From contig NZ_CP056122.1 in the NCBI RefSeq assembly GCF_018219455.1, forward strand, positions 2,790,001 through 2,854,000: a stretch of DNA of 64,000 bases, read 5' to 3'. How positions within the stretch are numbered: position 1 is the stretch's first letter; each line of letters opens with the position of its first letter. The notes under the pieces are model-generated. The model had not been told where the DNA came from. It ran no database searches and saw only the letters and a program-made list of their open reading frames with translations. The translations under genes were made by a program, and so were the position numbers. This document shows, piece after piece, positions 1 through 9,407 of the stretch. The stretch is from Moritella sp. 5. GTDB taxonomy: Bacteria; Pseudomonadota; Gammaproteobacteria; Enterobacterales; Moritellaceae.

Positions 1-2
1 TG

Positions 3-401
3 AAGGGTGATGATACTGCAGTGGCTAATTCAAACATTGAAAATAGTTTGTTTTATAACCCTATTCGGATTTATGTGGATGGCAGAATACACACCGAACT
101 CGCAACACTAGTGTCATCAGGAAAATGTAATGATAGCGTAAACAGTTGTGTAACCCAGAACCCATCTTTTTATAAAGATGGTCACACCCTAACGTTAGGT
201 TCTCCTGCAATAAATGCTGGTAGTATTTCCAGTTCTTACACTGTTTTTAAAAATCTTTACGGCAAGGAGATAACCACAGATATACTTGGTAATAATCGTC
301 CACATGATGGAGAATGGGATATTGGCGCGTATGAATACATAGGCAAGGGCGAAACGCCTAAGGCGCCTTCAGGAATTTCCATAAAAACATTAGATCCTTA
401 A
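3..401 (+). CDS. C-terminal part of a parallel beta-helix / choice-of-anchor Q type surface protein (5' truncated by window edge)
   Basis: The reading frame is open to the left edge, so the start lies outside the window; a GTG at 21 is an internal Val codon and not a start. The tail contains 'SPAINAGS' and 'GNNRPHDGEWDIGAYEY', the usual end of right-handed beta-helix, choice-of-anchor Q proteins, which are secreted polysaccharide-binding or polysaccharide-cleaving proteins. About 14 residues follow, with no PEP-CTERM, LPXTG or other obvious sorting signal. It converges on the acyltransferase gene at 471. A role in handling the surface polysaccharide made by the locus is an inference from position; the catalytic or binding part is not visible. 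Confidence 0.6.
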   Translation, partial: KGDDTAVANSNIENSLFYNPIRIYVDGRIHTELATLVSSGKCNDSVNSCVTQNPSFYKDGHTLTLGSPAINAGSISSSYTVFKNLYGKEITTDILGNNRPHDGEWDIGAYEYIGKGETPKAPSGISIKTLDP

Positions 402-417
402 TAATTAAAAAACCACA

Positions 418-478
418 ACCTGAGTACAATATTATCGAATAACACGTTTAAATATTGTATATAAAAGTAGTTACTCAG
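418..478. terminator. Nested inverted repeats between convergent genes
   Basis: The outer arms CTGAGTA (420-426) and TACTCAG (472-478) enclose the inner arms TACAATATT (425-433) and AATATTGTA (451-459). The structure lies between the convergent ends of the beta-helix gene and the acyltransferase gene, so a two-way terminator is the likely role. The right outer arm overlaps the acyltransferase stop codon. GC content is low and no strong T-run follows, so intrinsic termination is not certain. Confidence 0.35.
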
Positions 479-2384
479 CTAAATAAAAACCTGATGGAAA
501 AATATTTCTTTTTTTAATTTTCATCCCTATGTATTCAGCACCCACAGGCGTGGTATGAGTATCATCAAAGTAAACAGGCAAATTGTTACCAGTTAAAATT
601 GCGCACTTATTAGAGTCACATAAGGTACTCATAATGTCTATATATTCAAACCTTAAAACATCTTTGTTTTTATTGAATATATGACTTTGAAAATCAATAT
701 TTACATTCTTATCATTCGCAATTTCATCAAATGCCGAAAGTTCAAGATCTACATCATTATAATGTGACTCATAAATTATTTTTTGGATCGATTTATTGAA
801 TGACTTACCTCCGACAATATAAATAATAGCCTTTTCATTAGCCTCTCTAATGTTTTCAATCGACTGTATAACATATGGCATATTTTTATCTTTCCAAAGC
901 ATCGATAAAATAATGATTGTCGCTTGTTCGACAATAGGGTCTTTTTGGATTCTTTCAATTTGATTTTTACATAGCTCTTCTGAAACATAGCCATTTATTA
1001 TATTTTCATTTATTTTAAATGACTCCTTTAAGCTATTTTCATCTATATAGAAAACCTCACAGCGCATTTTAACCATTCTCGATACTACATCGACATTCTG
1101 ACTAAGACCAGCACCATAAAGTGCATTTATAAAATCTCCCGATTGAGAGTCCCCTATTGTTAATACTTTATGTTTTACATCTTTGAATGATATTTTTTTA
1201 TCGAATTCGTGAACCAATTTCCATGTATATTCACTATGCCCATCCGTTGCCGGACTTATAATAACAGCATCAAAAATAGATTCTGGCATATCATAAAAAT
1301 AATTAGCATTATAAAAAATAGTCGTTGATAAGATACTCCCGATAAAAACCATGTGTAATGGTTTACATCTTAAATAACTAAAAGTACTATCAAAATCATT
1401 TCTTAAATTAATTTTCTCTATATACTTGTAACTCAAGAAACCCAATAACGTCGATAATGCAATACCTAAGTATACATACTCATCATTTAGTGAAAAATAA
1501 TAAATCCCTACAACTAATGGCCAATGCCACAAGTATATAGAATAAGACCATTCTCCCAACTTTTGAAATACAATATTATTAGTAATAAAACTATTATTTC
1601 GTTGCGCTTGGATAATAAGAAATGAACCTAAAACAGGAAATATAGCAAGATAACCCGGCCATGGGTTCTCTTTTGAAAAAAATAGATATGAAGTAAAAAT
1701 AAGAGCGACCCCAGTCCACTCAACTAATCTCTTTCTTTCTTCTTTAATCGTAAAAGGATAAAGATAGGCAATACCACCAACCATCATTTCCCATGCTCTT
1801 GTAGGTAATAGATAATATGCCGGATCAGGCTTGGCGTAGGTAACGACGATGCAAACAATAAAACCTAAAACTGTTCCAAGTATAATTATCGATTTTATAA
1901 TCTTTATAGATATAAACTTTCGCATTACGACAAGTGTCAGCGGGTATAACATATAAAATTGCCATTCTGCAGATAGTGACCAAGTGTGCAAGAGCCATTT
2001 TTGATGTGCTCTGGCATCAAAATAACCAATCTCCTTCCAATATAGAATATTAGAAAAAAAGCCTAAGCTACTAGCAACATATTTACCTAATACTTTATAA
2101 TCAAGCGGTGTAAGATAAACCCAAGTAAAAATAAGTAATACCAAACAAAGAAAAGCTAAAGCGGGGATAATCCTATTAGCACGTGCAACATAAAACTTTA
2201 AAATGGAAAAGTTGTCTTGCTCTATTCCTCTGAATATTATTCCCGTCATCAAAAAACCAGAAATAACAAAAAAAACATCTACGCCAGCAAAACCACCAGG
2301 TAGCCAAGATGCATTAAAATGATACAATACAACAGCAATAACAGCTATTGCCCTTAAGCCATTAACATCTTTTCTAAATATCAT
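471..2384 (-). CDS. OafA/YrhL-type membrane acyltransferase with C-terminal SGNH domain
   Basis: This 637-residue protein should O-acylate (probably O-acetylate) sugars of the surface polysaccharide at the inner membrane. The N-terminal part is a typical acyltransferase-3 domain: 'MIFRKDVNGLRAIAVIAVVLYHF' style start split here as FRKDVNGLRA then VLYHF, 'GGFAGVDVFFVISGFLM', and about ten membrane segments to residue ~360. The C-terminal part is a soluble SGNH domain with a GDSQSG nucleophile block (around residue 412) and a DDTH block near the end. The start at 2384 has an AGG ribosome site six bases upstream. It is the last gene of the minus-strand block, 65 bases after the Wzy-like gene. 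The acceptor sugar cannot be told from sequence. Confidence 0.85.
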   Translation of the reverse strand: MIFRKDVNGLRAIAVIAVVLYHFNASWLPGGFAGVDVFFVISGFLMTGIIFRGIEQDNFSILKFYVARANRIIPALAFLCLVLLIFTWVYLTPLDYKVLGKYVASSLGFFSNILYWKEIGYFDARAHQKWLLHTWSLSAEWQFYMLYPLTLVVMRKFISIKIIKSIIILGTVLGFIVCIVVTYAKPDPAYYLLPTRAWEMMVGGIAYLYPFTIKEERKRLVEWTGVALIFTSYLFFSKENPWPGYLAIFPVLGSFLIIQAQRNNSFITNNIVFQKLGEWSYSIYLWHWPLVVGIYYFSLNDEYVYLGIALSTLLGFLSYKYIEKINLRNDFDSTFSYLRCKPLHMVFIGSILSTTIFYNANYFYDMPESIFDAVIISPATDGHSEYTWKLVHEFDKKISFKDVKHKVLTIGDSQSGDFINALYGAGLSQNVDVVSRMVKMRCEVFYIDENSLKESFKINENIINGYVSEELCKNQIERIQKDPIVEQATIIILSMLWKDKNMPYVIQSIENIREANEKAIIYIVGGKSFNKSIQKIIYESHYNDVDLELSAFDEIANDKNVNIDFQSHIFNKNKDVLRFEYIDIMSTLCDSNKCAILTGNNLPVYFDDTHTTPVGAEYIGMKIKKRNIFPSGFYLAE

Positions 2385-2449
2385 AAAGACCTAATTAATC
2401 AGTGGATTAAAATGTTGATGGGAATTACAGCTCATATTTTAAAGTAATG

Positions 2450-3868
2450 TTAACCATCAATAAGAGTGCTATTTTTTCCTAAACGTTTTTTGCTGCGCTC
2501 TATATACACTCGAAGCAAAATGCCTATCCCCACCCACATCGCCACAGAACCTTCTCTCGGATAAAAACTTTGACTTCCTATCGAGGCAATCAAAAAAGCC
2601 AGTAATAACGCGAATGAGAGTCCACCCGTAGCGACATATATACTTTCAGTTCGATCACGAAAAAGACTCCAAGAATACTTTAATAATAGAAAATATAATA
2701 AAAAGACAGGAATCGCACCGACAACGCCATTGTCTAGAACCCATTGTAAATAGGCATTGTGAGGATGAGCGAAGGTATCATACTCACCATATTCTCGCCT
2801 CATCCTCAGTGTTATTCCTATATTCCCCATAGCCTCTCGCCCATAACCAAAAAATGGCGCTTCTTTAATTGACTCCAAAACAAGTGGCCAGGCCAAATTT
2901 CGTCCAGACGTCACAGAATAAATATCCACGCCTCTTTCTTCAAAGTCTATATTTTGTGTGTCAGTAGGCTGTTCAGATGAAAAACCGAAGCTAAGACGAT
3001 CTATCGTAGAAGGGGCAAACATTATTACGGCTAAAAAAACTAGCGGTGCTAATAAAATATATTTTCGCCATTTAAATAAACAATAAAAAAAACCGAGAAT
3101 AGCCCAAGTACCATAACCAGTTCGCCCTCCGGTTAAAGCCATAGCAAGAAAAACAATAAAACAACCAGGTAAAATAAGTAACCAATAATACTTAGTGCTA
3201 ACTAACTCTTTCATAGAAAAAATAGCCCAAAAAGCACCACTCATCATCATGGATATATTTACACGATGAAAACCAACATCATTTGATAATATTCTAAGCG
3301 CCTTATGCTGAAGTGCATCACCGCCCAAGGTAAGCGACCCTAACTTCATCATTTTTATAACTTGCAATGCCAATAATATTAACATTAAAAGTAAACATCC
3401 TACGGCAAAATTATATTGTTTAAGACTACGGCACCCATCAAAAATAATAATACCGGGCAATACCCATTTTAAACAATTTATAAAATATTCATTGATATCA
3501 CTTATAGGCCGTGGAGGAGCGACACCCATTATTTCAAACAATTCAGTTACGCCACTATAGTCATATAAGTATCTAATCACACTGATTAAAATAAAAAGAC
3601 CATATATCAATAACAAAACATTAATAAATTGTGACATTTCCCAAGTTAATTTTTCTTTTTTTCGATTTGAAATCCAAGATAATACTGTATTTAAAAATAA
3701 AAAATTCCAATGATTTAGACCAGGAATTCCTACTATAGATTTTGGCATATCAGGATGTTGAAATACCGCCATCAATAAAACTAACCAGCAAGTGGCGCGG
3801 AACCAATCTTTCCATGCATAAACAGACAAATAAGCGATTAGTAAAGTTAATAATGTGATCCTAATCAT
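2450..3868 (-). CDS. Wzy/O-antigen ligase family membrane protein (polysaccharide polymerase or ligase)
   Basis: The 472-residue protein has about eleven hydrophobic segments and the Wzy_C/WaaL signature region: 'GYGREAMGNIG' followed by 'HPHNAYLQWVLDNG' around residues 335-380, with a large periplasmic loop before it. This family polymerises repeat units or ligates glycans on the periplasmic side. Similar proteins in exosortase A loci are annotated as O-glycosylation ligases or polymerases, and the two roles cannot be separated here. The ATG at 3868 overlaps the stop of the upstream glycosyltransferase as TAATG, showing translational coupling. The polymerase role is favoured because the neighbourhood also supplies a flippase, a chain-length protein and an export lipoprotein. 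Confidence 0.75.
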   Translation of the reverse strand: MIRITLLTLLIAYLSVYAWKDWFRATCWLVLLMAVFQHPDMPKSIVGIPGLNHWNFLFLNTVLSWISNRKKEKLTWEMSQFINVLLLIYGLFILISVIRYLYDYSGVTELFEIMGVAPPRPISDINEYFINCLKWVLPGIIIFDGCRSLKQYNFAVGCLLLMLILLALQVIKMMKLGSLTLGGDALQHKALRILSNDVGFHRVNISMMMSGAFWAIFSMKELVSTKYYWLLILPGCFIVFLAMALTGGRTGYGTWAILGFFYCLFKWRKYILLAPLVFLAVIMFAPSTIDRLSFGFSSEQPTDTQNIDFEERGVDIYSVTSGRNLAWPLVLESIKEAPFFGYGREAMGNIGITLRMRREYGEYDTFAHPHNAYLQWVLDNGVVGAIPVFLLYFLLLKYSWSLFRDRTESIYVATGGLSFALLLAFLIASIGSQSFYPREGSVAMWVGIGILLRVYIERSKKRLGKNSTLIDG

Positions 3869-5130
3869 TAGATAATCCTACGATTCAAAAATTTATCAAA
3901 TATTCTCTGCCAATGACCTTGAACTTGAATGGTTGAAAATGGCTTAGTACTATTTAATGCATTATTAGATAACTCTTCCAACAATGACACATCTGTAAAT
4001 AATTGAATAAATATTGTTGAAAATTTCTCAGGGATTAACTCTGAAACTAAATACCCGTTATATCCTTTTTTAATAAGATCACTTAAATCACCCACATCTG
4101 ATGTAATTGCGGGTAGACCTGTCATCATAGCTTGAATTAACGCCTGAGAAAGACCTTCAGAATCTGAAGTAAGCACAAAACATCTAGATTTTTGTAACCA
4201 CACATGGACATTGTTTTGCAACCCGACAAAATCGATATCATTAGCAATACCTAATTGTATCGCTAATTCCTCTAGATCTTTTTTATCTGGCCCATCACCG
4301 ACAATAACAGCATTTAATTTGGGTAATTTTTTCTTCGCAAGTTTAATCGCATGTAGAAGTCGGTCCACCCGCTTTATTTCTGAAAGGCGCCCAATAAGAA
4401 TAAGATCGTACTCTTTTTTTCGTTCAACGTTAGGCGTGAATACTTCGTCATCAAAACCGCCAGGCACAATCTCAAACTCAGTGTTAACGCTTTTGTTTTT
4501 AAAGTATTTAATTGCACTCGTTCCCATTGATACAACTAAATCCATTTCATTAACTGCTTTCAATAGTTGTGCCTCAATAAAATAATCAGCCTGACCGATT
4601 CGACTAAATATTCTATTTTCAGTTCTTATACCACCGCCAGCAACCTCTCTAGGGCCTCCACCACAAATATAAACTGATTTTGCACCTATTAATTTAGCCA
4701 GTAACGCAACAAACAAACCATTAAGTAACAAATGAAATCCCACGAGTACATCTGGCCGTTCTTTAATTGCTAACCAACAAAAATATAATAGTCTAGAACC
4801 TACTTTGCCCGTTGCTTGCTGTAACCACCTAGGCGCATAAGCAGCATATACTTTATTCATTTCAGGTACGGGAGAGGTTGCAACCATCGTTAATTTTTGA
4901 CAGTTTTTCGCATTTGCCATGGGCCGTAAATGTGTGATTAACCAGTGATCTGAATAAAATGTCCCCGTCACCAAGATATTAATCTGACTATTTTCTTTAT
5001 GTTTTCGTTTCGGTATTATCTTCACTACCAGCATAAAAAAACGATAAAAAATCAAAATGCCCCTTAGAACCCAACGGTAAGTATGCTGTACAATCGTAGC
5101 GTCTTTACTGGGTACTATTTTAGTCCTCAT
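3868..5130 (-). CDS. GT4-family glycosyltransferase
   Basis: The protein is a retaining GT-B glycosyltransferase, probably adding one sugar to the growing lipid-linked repeat unit on the cytoplasmic face. The C-terminal half has the GT4 hallmarks: 'LILIGRLSEIKRVDRLLHAI', 'AVIVGDGPDKKDLEELA', 'VFLTSDSEGLSQ'-like text (here FVLTSDSEGLSQALIQAM, the E-x7-E motif) and 'GLPAITSDVGDLSDLI'. An ORF opens at 5172, but the better start is the ATG at 5130, which overlaps the upstream stop as ATGA; this avoids a 46-base overlap and gives MRTKIVPSKD as the N-terminus. The donor and acceptor sugars are unknown. The gene ends in the TAATG start of the Wzy-like gene. Confidence 0.82.
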   Translation of the reverse strand: MRTKIVPSKDATIVQHTYRWVLRGILIFYRFFMLVVKIIPKRKHKENSQINILVTGTFYSDHWLITHLRPMANAKNCQKLTMVATSPVPEMNKVYAAYAPRWLQQATGKVGSRLLYFCWLAIKERPDVLVGFHLLLNGLFVALLAKLIGAKSVYICGGGPREVAGGGIRTENRIFSRIGQADYFIEAQLLKAVNEMDLVVSMGTSAIKYFKNKSVNTEFEIVPGGFDDEVFTPNVERKKEYDLILIGRLSEIKRVDRLLHAIKLAKKKLPKLNAVIVGDGPDKKDLEELAIQLGIANDIDFVGLQNNVHVWLQKSRCFVLTSDSEGLSQALIQAMMTGLPAITSDVGDLSDLIKKGYNGYLVSELIPEKFSTIFIQLFTDVSLLEELSNNALNSTKPFSTIQVQGHWQRIFDKFLNRRII

Positions 5131-6350
5131 GGTTGTTGACTCTTTAAAGAAGGGAACACTAGTCTCTCCCAAGGAATTGAGATACTTAGCCGATTATTAG
5201 TATCCGGTGGATTAATGATTACCCCATTAAATAACTGCTCGTTTATGTATAATCGGACTTGCTTTGGTTTCTCGACATACCAAGTTAAACCGTGAATATC
5301 TTCTCCACTATAAGCGGTTGAAAGATAGATATGTGTTTCCTTACCAACTGTTTTAACTAAAAAATCCAGTTCATCGACGGTGCGGCAATACCCTAACAAA
5401 CGTCTCGTTGTTGCTATTAATATCTGCTTGTTATTTTGATAACTTGCTAACAACTCAAATGCTGTTAGTACTTCATCTTGAAATGGTATTTCTTGACTAT
5501 AAACCTTGCCCAAGTGGCTATAAACAACACTACAACCTTCGTATTTTACCAAAGTATCAAGAACGGACTTGGTTAACACCTGATCAATACCGCGTGCAGA
5601 GTCGAAAACAGATACTCCACCCCAAGAAGGATTACAACGTATAAACTCAATGACAGAAGAACCGTCAACTAATTGTGTTTTCCTTAATACTTTATTCGCT
5701 TTATGCATCGCATATTTTTTATTCCCTAAGCGTGCTAACCAAGCTTTAGTAAACTCTAACAGCATGGTTTTACTAGATTTTACAATTTCGTTTCGATTAA
5801 AAAGGCTATCATACCGGCGTTTTACATTTTGCGCGACGACACTCGTCACCCGCCCTTTCCAGATGAAAGGTAATGCACCTGTTTGCACAGTAAGATCTAC
5901 ATGGAAAGCATCCGCATCTTTTATCGCGCCGCGGCCCTTCATAATGCCATTATCTAAATTCGTCGGTGCTTGCGCATGATCGATCCACACCTCAATTTTT
6001 CGCTTCGTTTTTTGTATCTCTGACCAGCACTGCTCGATGCGTTTTCGTGAATCGACAAAGTCGCCAAACGAATGCAAACAATCTATATGACCCGATTCAA
6101 TTAATATTTGTATCTTGTTTCGTCCGTCATCATCCGTATTCGTATAAGAAAAATTATGATCTGGCATATCAAAATAGATTGTATTGCCCACTTCTAAATC
6201 GACGCCTTTTCCAAGTAAGGTATCTTCGCTGGTATTTAAATATCGTGCCGTTTCAAAGTAGATATCTTTATTCGGTGTTTCATCTAAATCACTGCAAATA
6301 GACAGCATGGCTCTATAAGGATAGGGGTATTTTCGTAAACTAACATCCAT
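5127..6350 (-). CDS. NodB-like (polysaccharide deacetylase superfamily) protein of uncertain activity
   Basis: The 407-residue protein starts with 'YPYRAMLSICSDLDET', resembling the first NodB motif (a D-x-D rather than the classic DD pair), and has a later 'CLHSFGDF' block that could supply the metal-binding His, then 'VWIDHAQAPTNLDNG'. There is no signal peptide or membrane span, unlike secreted deacetylases. The C-terminal 100 residues look like a beta-rich add-on. It is co-oriented between the flippase gene and the GT4 gene, with an ATGA overlap to the latter, so a job in polysaccharide assembly or modification is likely. The substrate and even catalytic activity are open. Confidence 0.5.
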   Translation of the reverse strand: MDVSLRKYPYPYRAMLSICSDLDETPNKDIYFETARYLNTSEDTLLGKGVDLEVGNTIYFDMPDHNFSYTNTDDDGRNKIQILIESGHIDCLHSFGDFVDSRKRIEQCWSEIQKTKRKIEVWIDHAQAPTNLDNGIMKGRGAIKDADAFHVDLTVQTGALPFIWKGRVTSVVAQNVKRRYDSLFNRNEIVKSSKTMLLEFTKAWLARLGNKKYAMHKANKVLRKTQLVDGSSVIEFIRCNPSWGGVSVFDSARGIDQVLTKSVLDTLVKYEGCSVVYSHLGKVYSQEIPFQDEVLTAFELLASYQNNKQILIATTRRLLGYCRTVDELDFLVKTVGKETHIYLSTAYSGEDIHGLTWYVEKPKQVRLYINEQLFNGVIINPPDTNNRLSISIPWERLVFPSLKSQQP

Positions 6351-6392
6351 ATTTAACCAACCTTATTAGTAATTTCATTTCAAAATATATAA

Positions 6393-7940
6393 TTAAAATT
6401 TACAACGAGAGATAATTTTATGCTGCATATTTTTAGGTACTAAAAATATGAAATAAATAATAATCGTGATAATTACAGCGAAGAAAATAGTGACTAATGC
6501 AGTGCTGTTATCATCCGAATCAAAGGCTTCACGCGACCAACAAAGGAATCCTAAAAATGGGGTCGTATATATAGCGGGCTTGATAAAACTACAATAGACA
6601 TAATTTAACCATGGTAGCTTTAATTGTCTGCATGTATAAATAGGAATAATAAAACCATAAACAATATTCATGGGTACAACAAATAATATAGCAGCAGTGG
6701 TCAGTTCCCAGTTATCAAGACCAGCCCAAAACAGGCCGATAACAAACATAACAAATACTGCAATGCAAGCAACGATAGAAATTGCACCATGTCGATTCAT
6801 CCCCATCAGTATTCGGATTGAGGTATCCTGCCCCATAGGCAGCAACTGTCCAGCAGCTAAAATCATGATCAACGGCCATTGCGCATAATCATTGCCCATC
6901 CAATATTGTAAAATCACATCCCCATAAATAAATAAAAAACCTAAACTCGGCAACGTAAATGCAAAACTAAGTGCCGTGGTATTAATAAAAAGAGACTTAA
7001 TTGCTTTAATATCACCGGTTCCAAGCATGGACCCCGTAGTCGGAGTTAACATTAAGGTAAATTTAGTCATGAACGTTGTAATTTGCTTAGTTAATGCCAT
7101 CGATCTTGCAAAAATAGCTAAAGCAGCTGGTCCAATAATACTAACCAACATTATGCTAATAGTTTGTAATAGAATGATGGGGGGAATATTGGACAGCATA
7201 CTTTTTATACCAAATATCAACATTTCTAGGCACGTTGACCAATTAACCATACGTAAATCAAAATGAAATTCTTTACATACTTTTCCCACAGAAACAAAAC
7301 GAAGTACTTCAAAAACAGTTGTCGAAATTAAATAGCCTAACGCCATCCCCACGACACCTAATCCTGTTAAATGTAACGCAGAAACCATCAATATTAATGA
7401 CAATATACTGTCGCCTGCATGTAATGTGTTATGAATATCCCAACGGTGATACCCCGTCAATAGTCCACTTGCAGAACCAGTGAGCATCCGAACAGCGACA
7501 CTTAAGCCTAAAAATAGTACAACCCATTGCGCTGTTGTCGTATTCTCTTTTAATGCATCACTAAAATAACGGGGTAATAACACGTAGAACAAAACCGTGC
7601 ATAGAACAGTAATAAGTGAAAAAATAACTTGTACAAATACAGCTGAGTTTGCCACCTTATTTAATAAAACAAACTCCCCCGCAGAACGGTGTTTTGCAAT
7701 ATAGCGATTAAAGCATGCCCCCATACCTAGCCCTACTAGACTTAAGTAACTAACAAAAGACCAACCAAAATCCCAGACACCTAATGCGACTTGCCCAACT
7801 TTATCATCCACGAGTCTAGGCATAATAAAACCAGATAAAACAAGAACAAGCTGGCTACTCCAACTTACAATTAAATTCCATGCAAAACGATCTTGCCCAG
7901 TTAGATCTTCTTCTTTATTAGATCGTGACTCGGTCACCAT
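6393..7940 (-). CDS. Wzx-type oligosaccharide flippase (MOP superfamily)
   Basis: The 515-residue protein has about 12-14 membrane segments after a short soluble N-terminus ('GQDRFAWNLIVSWSSQLVLV', 'GFIMPRLVDDKVGQVALGVW'), the usual layout of polysaccharide flippases of the MATE/MOP superfamily. It would move undecaprenyl-diphosphate-linked repeat units across the inner membrane. It lies 42 bases before the NodB-like gene and five bases after the stop of the 71-residue ORF, in the same direction as the assembly genes. Wzx proteins vary strongly in sequence, so the specific repeat unit cannot be read from it. Confidence 0.8.
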   Translation of the reverse strand: MVTESRSNKEEDLTGQDRFAWNLIVSWSSQLVLVLSGFIMPRLVDDKVGQVALGVWDFGWSFVSYLSLVGLGMGACFNRYIAKHRSAGEFVLLNKVANSAVFVQVIFSLITVLCTVLFYVLLPRYFSDALKENTTTAQWVVLFLGLSVAVRMLTGSASGLLTGYHRWDIHNTLHAGDSILSLILMVSALHLTGLGVVGMALGYLISTTVFEVLRFVSVGKVCKEFHFDLRMVNWSTCLEMLIFGIKSMLSNIPPIILLQTISIMLVSIIGPAALAIFARSMALTKQITTFMTKFTLMLTPTTGSMLGTGDIKAIKSLFINTTALSFAFTLPSLGFLFIYGDVILQYWMGNDYAQWPLIMILAAGQLLPMGQDTSIRILMGMNRHGAISIVACIAVFVMFVIGLFWAGLDNWELTTAAILFVVPMNIVYGFIIPIYTCRQLKLPWLNYVYCSFIKPAIYTTPFLGFLCWSREAFDSDDNSTALVTIFFAVIITIIIYFIFLVPKNMQHKIISRCKF

Positions 7941-7945
7941 TAATA

Positions 7946-8161
7946 CTATTTCACGTAACCAAGTGAATAATGATATCCACTTGGTGTGTCGTAAAAATGT
8001 ACAAGATCAGATTCACTCACACAATCCTCATTACGTTGCTGTAATTTCAATGAATACGGACTTGCGTCAGGGTTCGCGACTAATAACATGACTGTCACCG
8101 TCGATTCCGAGTGACTGGTTACGACTAAATAGATAAGCTGTTGTTTTTTATTTTTTATCAT
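7946..8161 (-). CDS. Small unknown protein (71 aa)
   Basis: I do not recognise this ORF. It encodes a short polar N-terminus, a possible beta-strand pair ('LIYLVVTSHSESTVTVMLLVA') and a C-terminal 'LVHFYDTPSGYHYSLGYV'. It fits tightly between the WecG-family gene (28 bases upstream) and the flippase gene (5 bases downstream) and keeps the operon direction, which is the main argument that it is real. No clear ribosome binding site precedes the ATG. It has no signal peptide or membrane segment. Confidence 0.45.
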   Translation of the reverse strand: MIKNKKQQLIYLVVTSHSESTVTVMLLVANPDASPYSLKLQQRNEDCVSESDLVHFYDTPSGYHYSLGYVK

Positions 8162-8188
8162 GTTTTATCAGTAAAATAAGTGACTAGA

Positions 8189-8992
8189 TTAAAAGGGTTT
8201 ACTTGGATAAAATATTTCTTTGGCTAACATTGCGAGAAACAAGGTATTGGTGACCAAATAACGCTTCCACAAGCGCGCAGGCTCTTGCTTCACTCGGTAC
8301 AGCCATTCCATGCCATACCTTTGCCAAATAAGTGGAGCTCGTTGCACTTTGCCGACCAGTACATCAAACGAACCGCCAACGCCATGCACAACAGGTACGC
8401 ACATGGTTTTATTCCAGCGCGCCATAAATTGTTCTTTTTTCGGTGAGGTGATAGCAACAAATAAAATATCCGCATTGGAATCTGCAATTTTCTGCGCAAC
8501 GGTTGCTTCTTCGCTGTCAGTAAAGTAACCATGTTGAGAACCAGCAATTATCACACCAGGGTACTGGCTTTCGATTTCAGTAACCGTTTTAGTCACAATT
8601 TCAGGCGTTGCGCCTAAACAGAATATCCGATAACCTTTTTTATCGCCTAGCGCTAAAATCCCATGCATCAGGTCAATACCAGCAACACGTTCAGGTAAAG
8701 TTTTTCTCAGTATTTTACTTGCTTTAACAACAGAGTAGCCATCAGCAAGGATCATATTCGAAGAGCGGACGTCCTTATCTAACGCAGGGTTGCGTTTCAT
8801 ATTCACAATTTTAGCCGCGTTTAACATCCCAATGTGTAGTGATTGCCTATTTTTGATAGCTCGGTCAATATTATCTAAGGCCTGCACTGACGTTAAGGCG
8901 TGAACTTTAATACCAAATATATTGACATATTCTTGTGAAACCTCAAATTTAGAAAGAGAGGAATAACCCCCTAAGTCCTTAAATGACAGCAT
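8189..8992 (-). CDS. WecG/TagA/CpsF family glycosyltransferase (GT26)
   Basis: The family transfers N-acetylmannosaminuronic acid or N-acetylmannosamine to undecaprenyl-PP-GlcNAc, the second step in building a repeat unit. Characteristic blocks are 'LNAAKIVNMKRN', 'ILADGYSVVKASKIL', 'FCLGATPEIVTKTVTEI', 'YPGVIIAGSQHGYF' and 'AITSPKKEQFMARWN' across 267 residues. A GGTGG ribosome site lies six bases before the ATG. It is the first gene of the minus-strand block. With wecB and wecC at 15.5-18 kb, this points to a ManNAcA (or ManNAc) residue in the polymer; that link is an inference. The partner WecA-type initiating enzyme is not in the window. Confidence 0.8.
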   Translation of the reverse strand: MLSFKDLGGYSSLSKFEVSQEYVNIFGIKVHALTSVQALDNIDRAIKNRQSLHIGMLNAAKIVNMKRNPALDKDVRSSNMILADGYSVVKASKILRKTLPERVAGIDLMHGILALGDKKGYRIFCLGATPEIVTKTVTEIESQYPGVIIAGSQHGYFTDSEEATVAQKIADSNADILFVAITSPKKEQFMARWNKTMCVPVVHGVGGSFDVLVGKVQRAPLIWQRYGMEWLYRVKQEPARLWKRYLVTNTLFLAMLAKEIFYPSKPF

Positions 8993-9407
8993 TAATAACC
9001 ACCTTAATCACAAATAAAACTTCAATGCGATGTTAATCATTTAATTCCAGAAAAACTAGGCTTGCATGTAATGACATTCTCACAAGCATAGTGCAAGCTT
9101 TGTCACAATGCCTATGCATTGCTAGTAATCAGACTAAATGATCGTAGCCCAGTTATTTTCATACAATTAATTATAGAAAAACAGTCTCTTACAATGTCAA
9201 ACTATTCAAACAGATGCTTTAATGATGCGGATAATAATATCCTTAACTAAACTCAACAGCGCTACGCTTACAAATACTATTTGAATCTTACAAAAAAAGT
9301 TAAAATTTTAGTTTGTAACCTACTATCAACAACTTAGATAATACCATTGCAATATTTAGTATTAATAACTTACCGTATTAGTCAAATGATTATATTAGGG
9401 ACATTCT
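8993..9407. promoter_or_regulatory. Divergent intergenic region between the two exopolysaccharide blocks
   Basis: This 415-base AT-rich stretch separates the minus-strand assembly block from the plus-strand exosortase block, so it should hold promoters for both. I found no sigma-54 type -24/-12 match with correct GG-N10-GC spacing on either strand and no clear JUMPstart/ops element. A small hairpin CAATGC-CTAT-GCATTG lies at 9106-9121. No convincing small ORF or RNA gene is visible. Confidence 0.5.

Noticed and set aside
5131-5172. Upstream start of the GT4 gene at 5172
   Set aside because: It would overlap the previous gene by 46 bases; the ATG at 5130 overlaps its stop as ATGA and fits the coupled layout of the operon.
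8993-9407. JUMPstart/ops element expected for long polysaccharide operons
   Set aside because: No GGCGGTAG-type core was found on either strand in this spacer or in the spacer before wecB.
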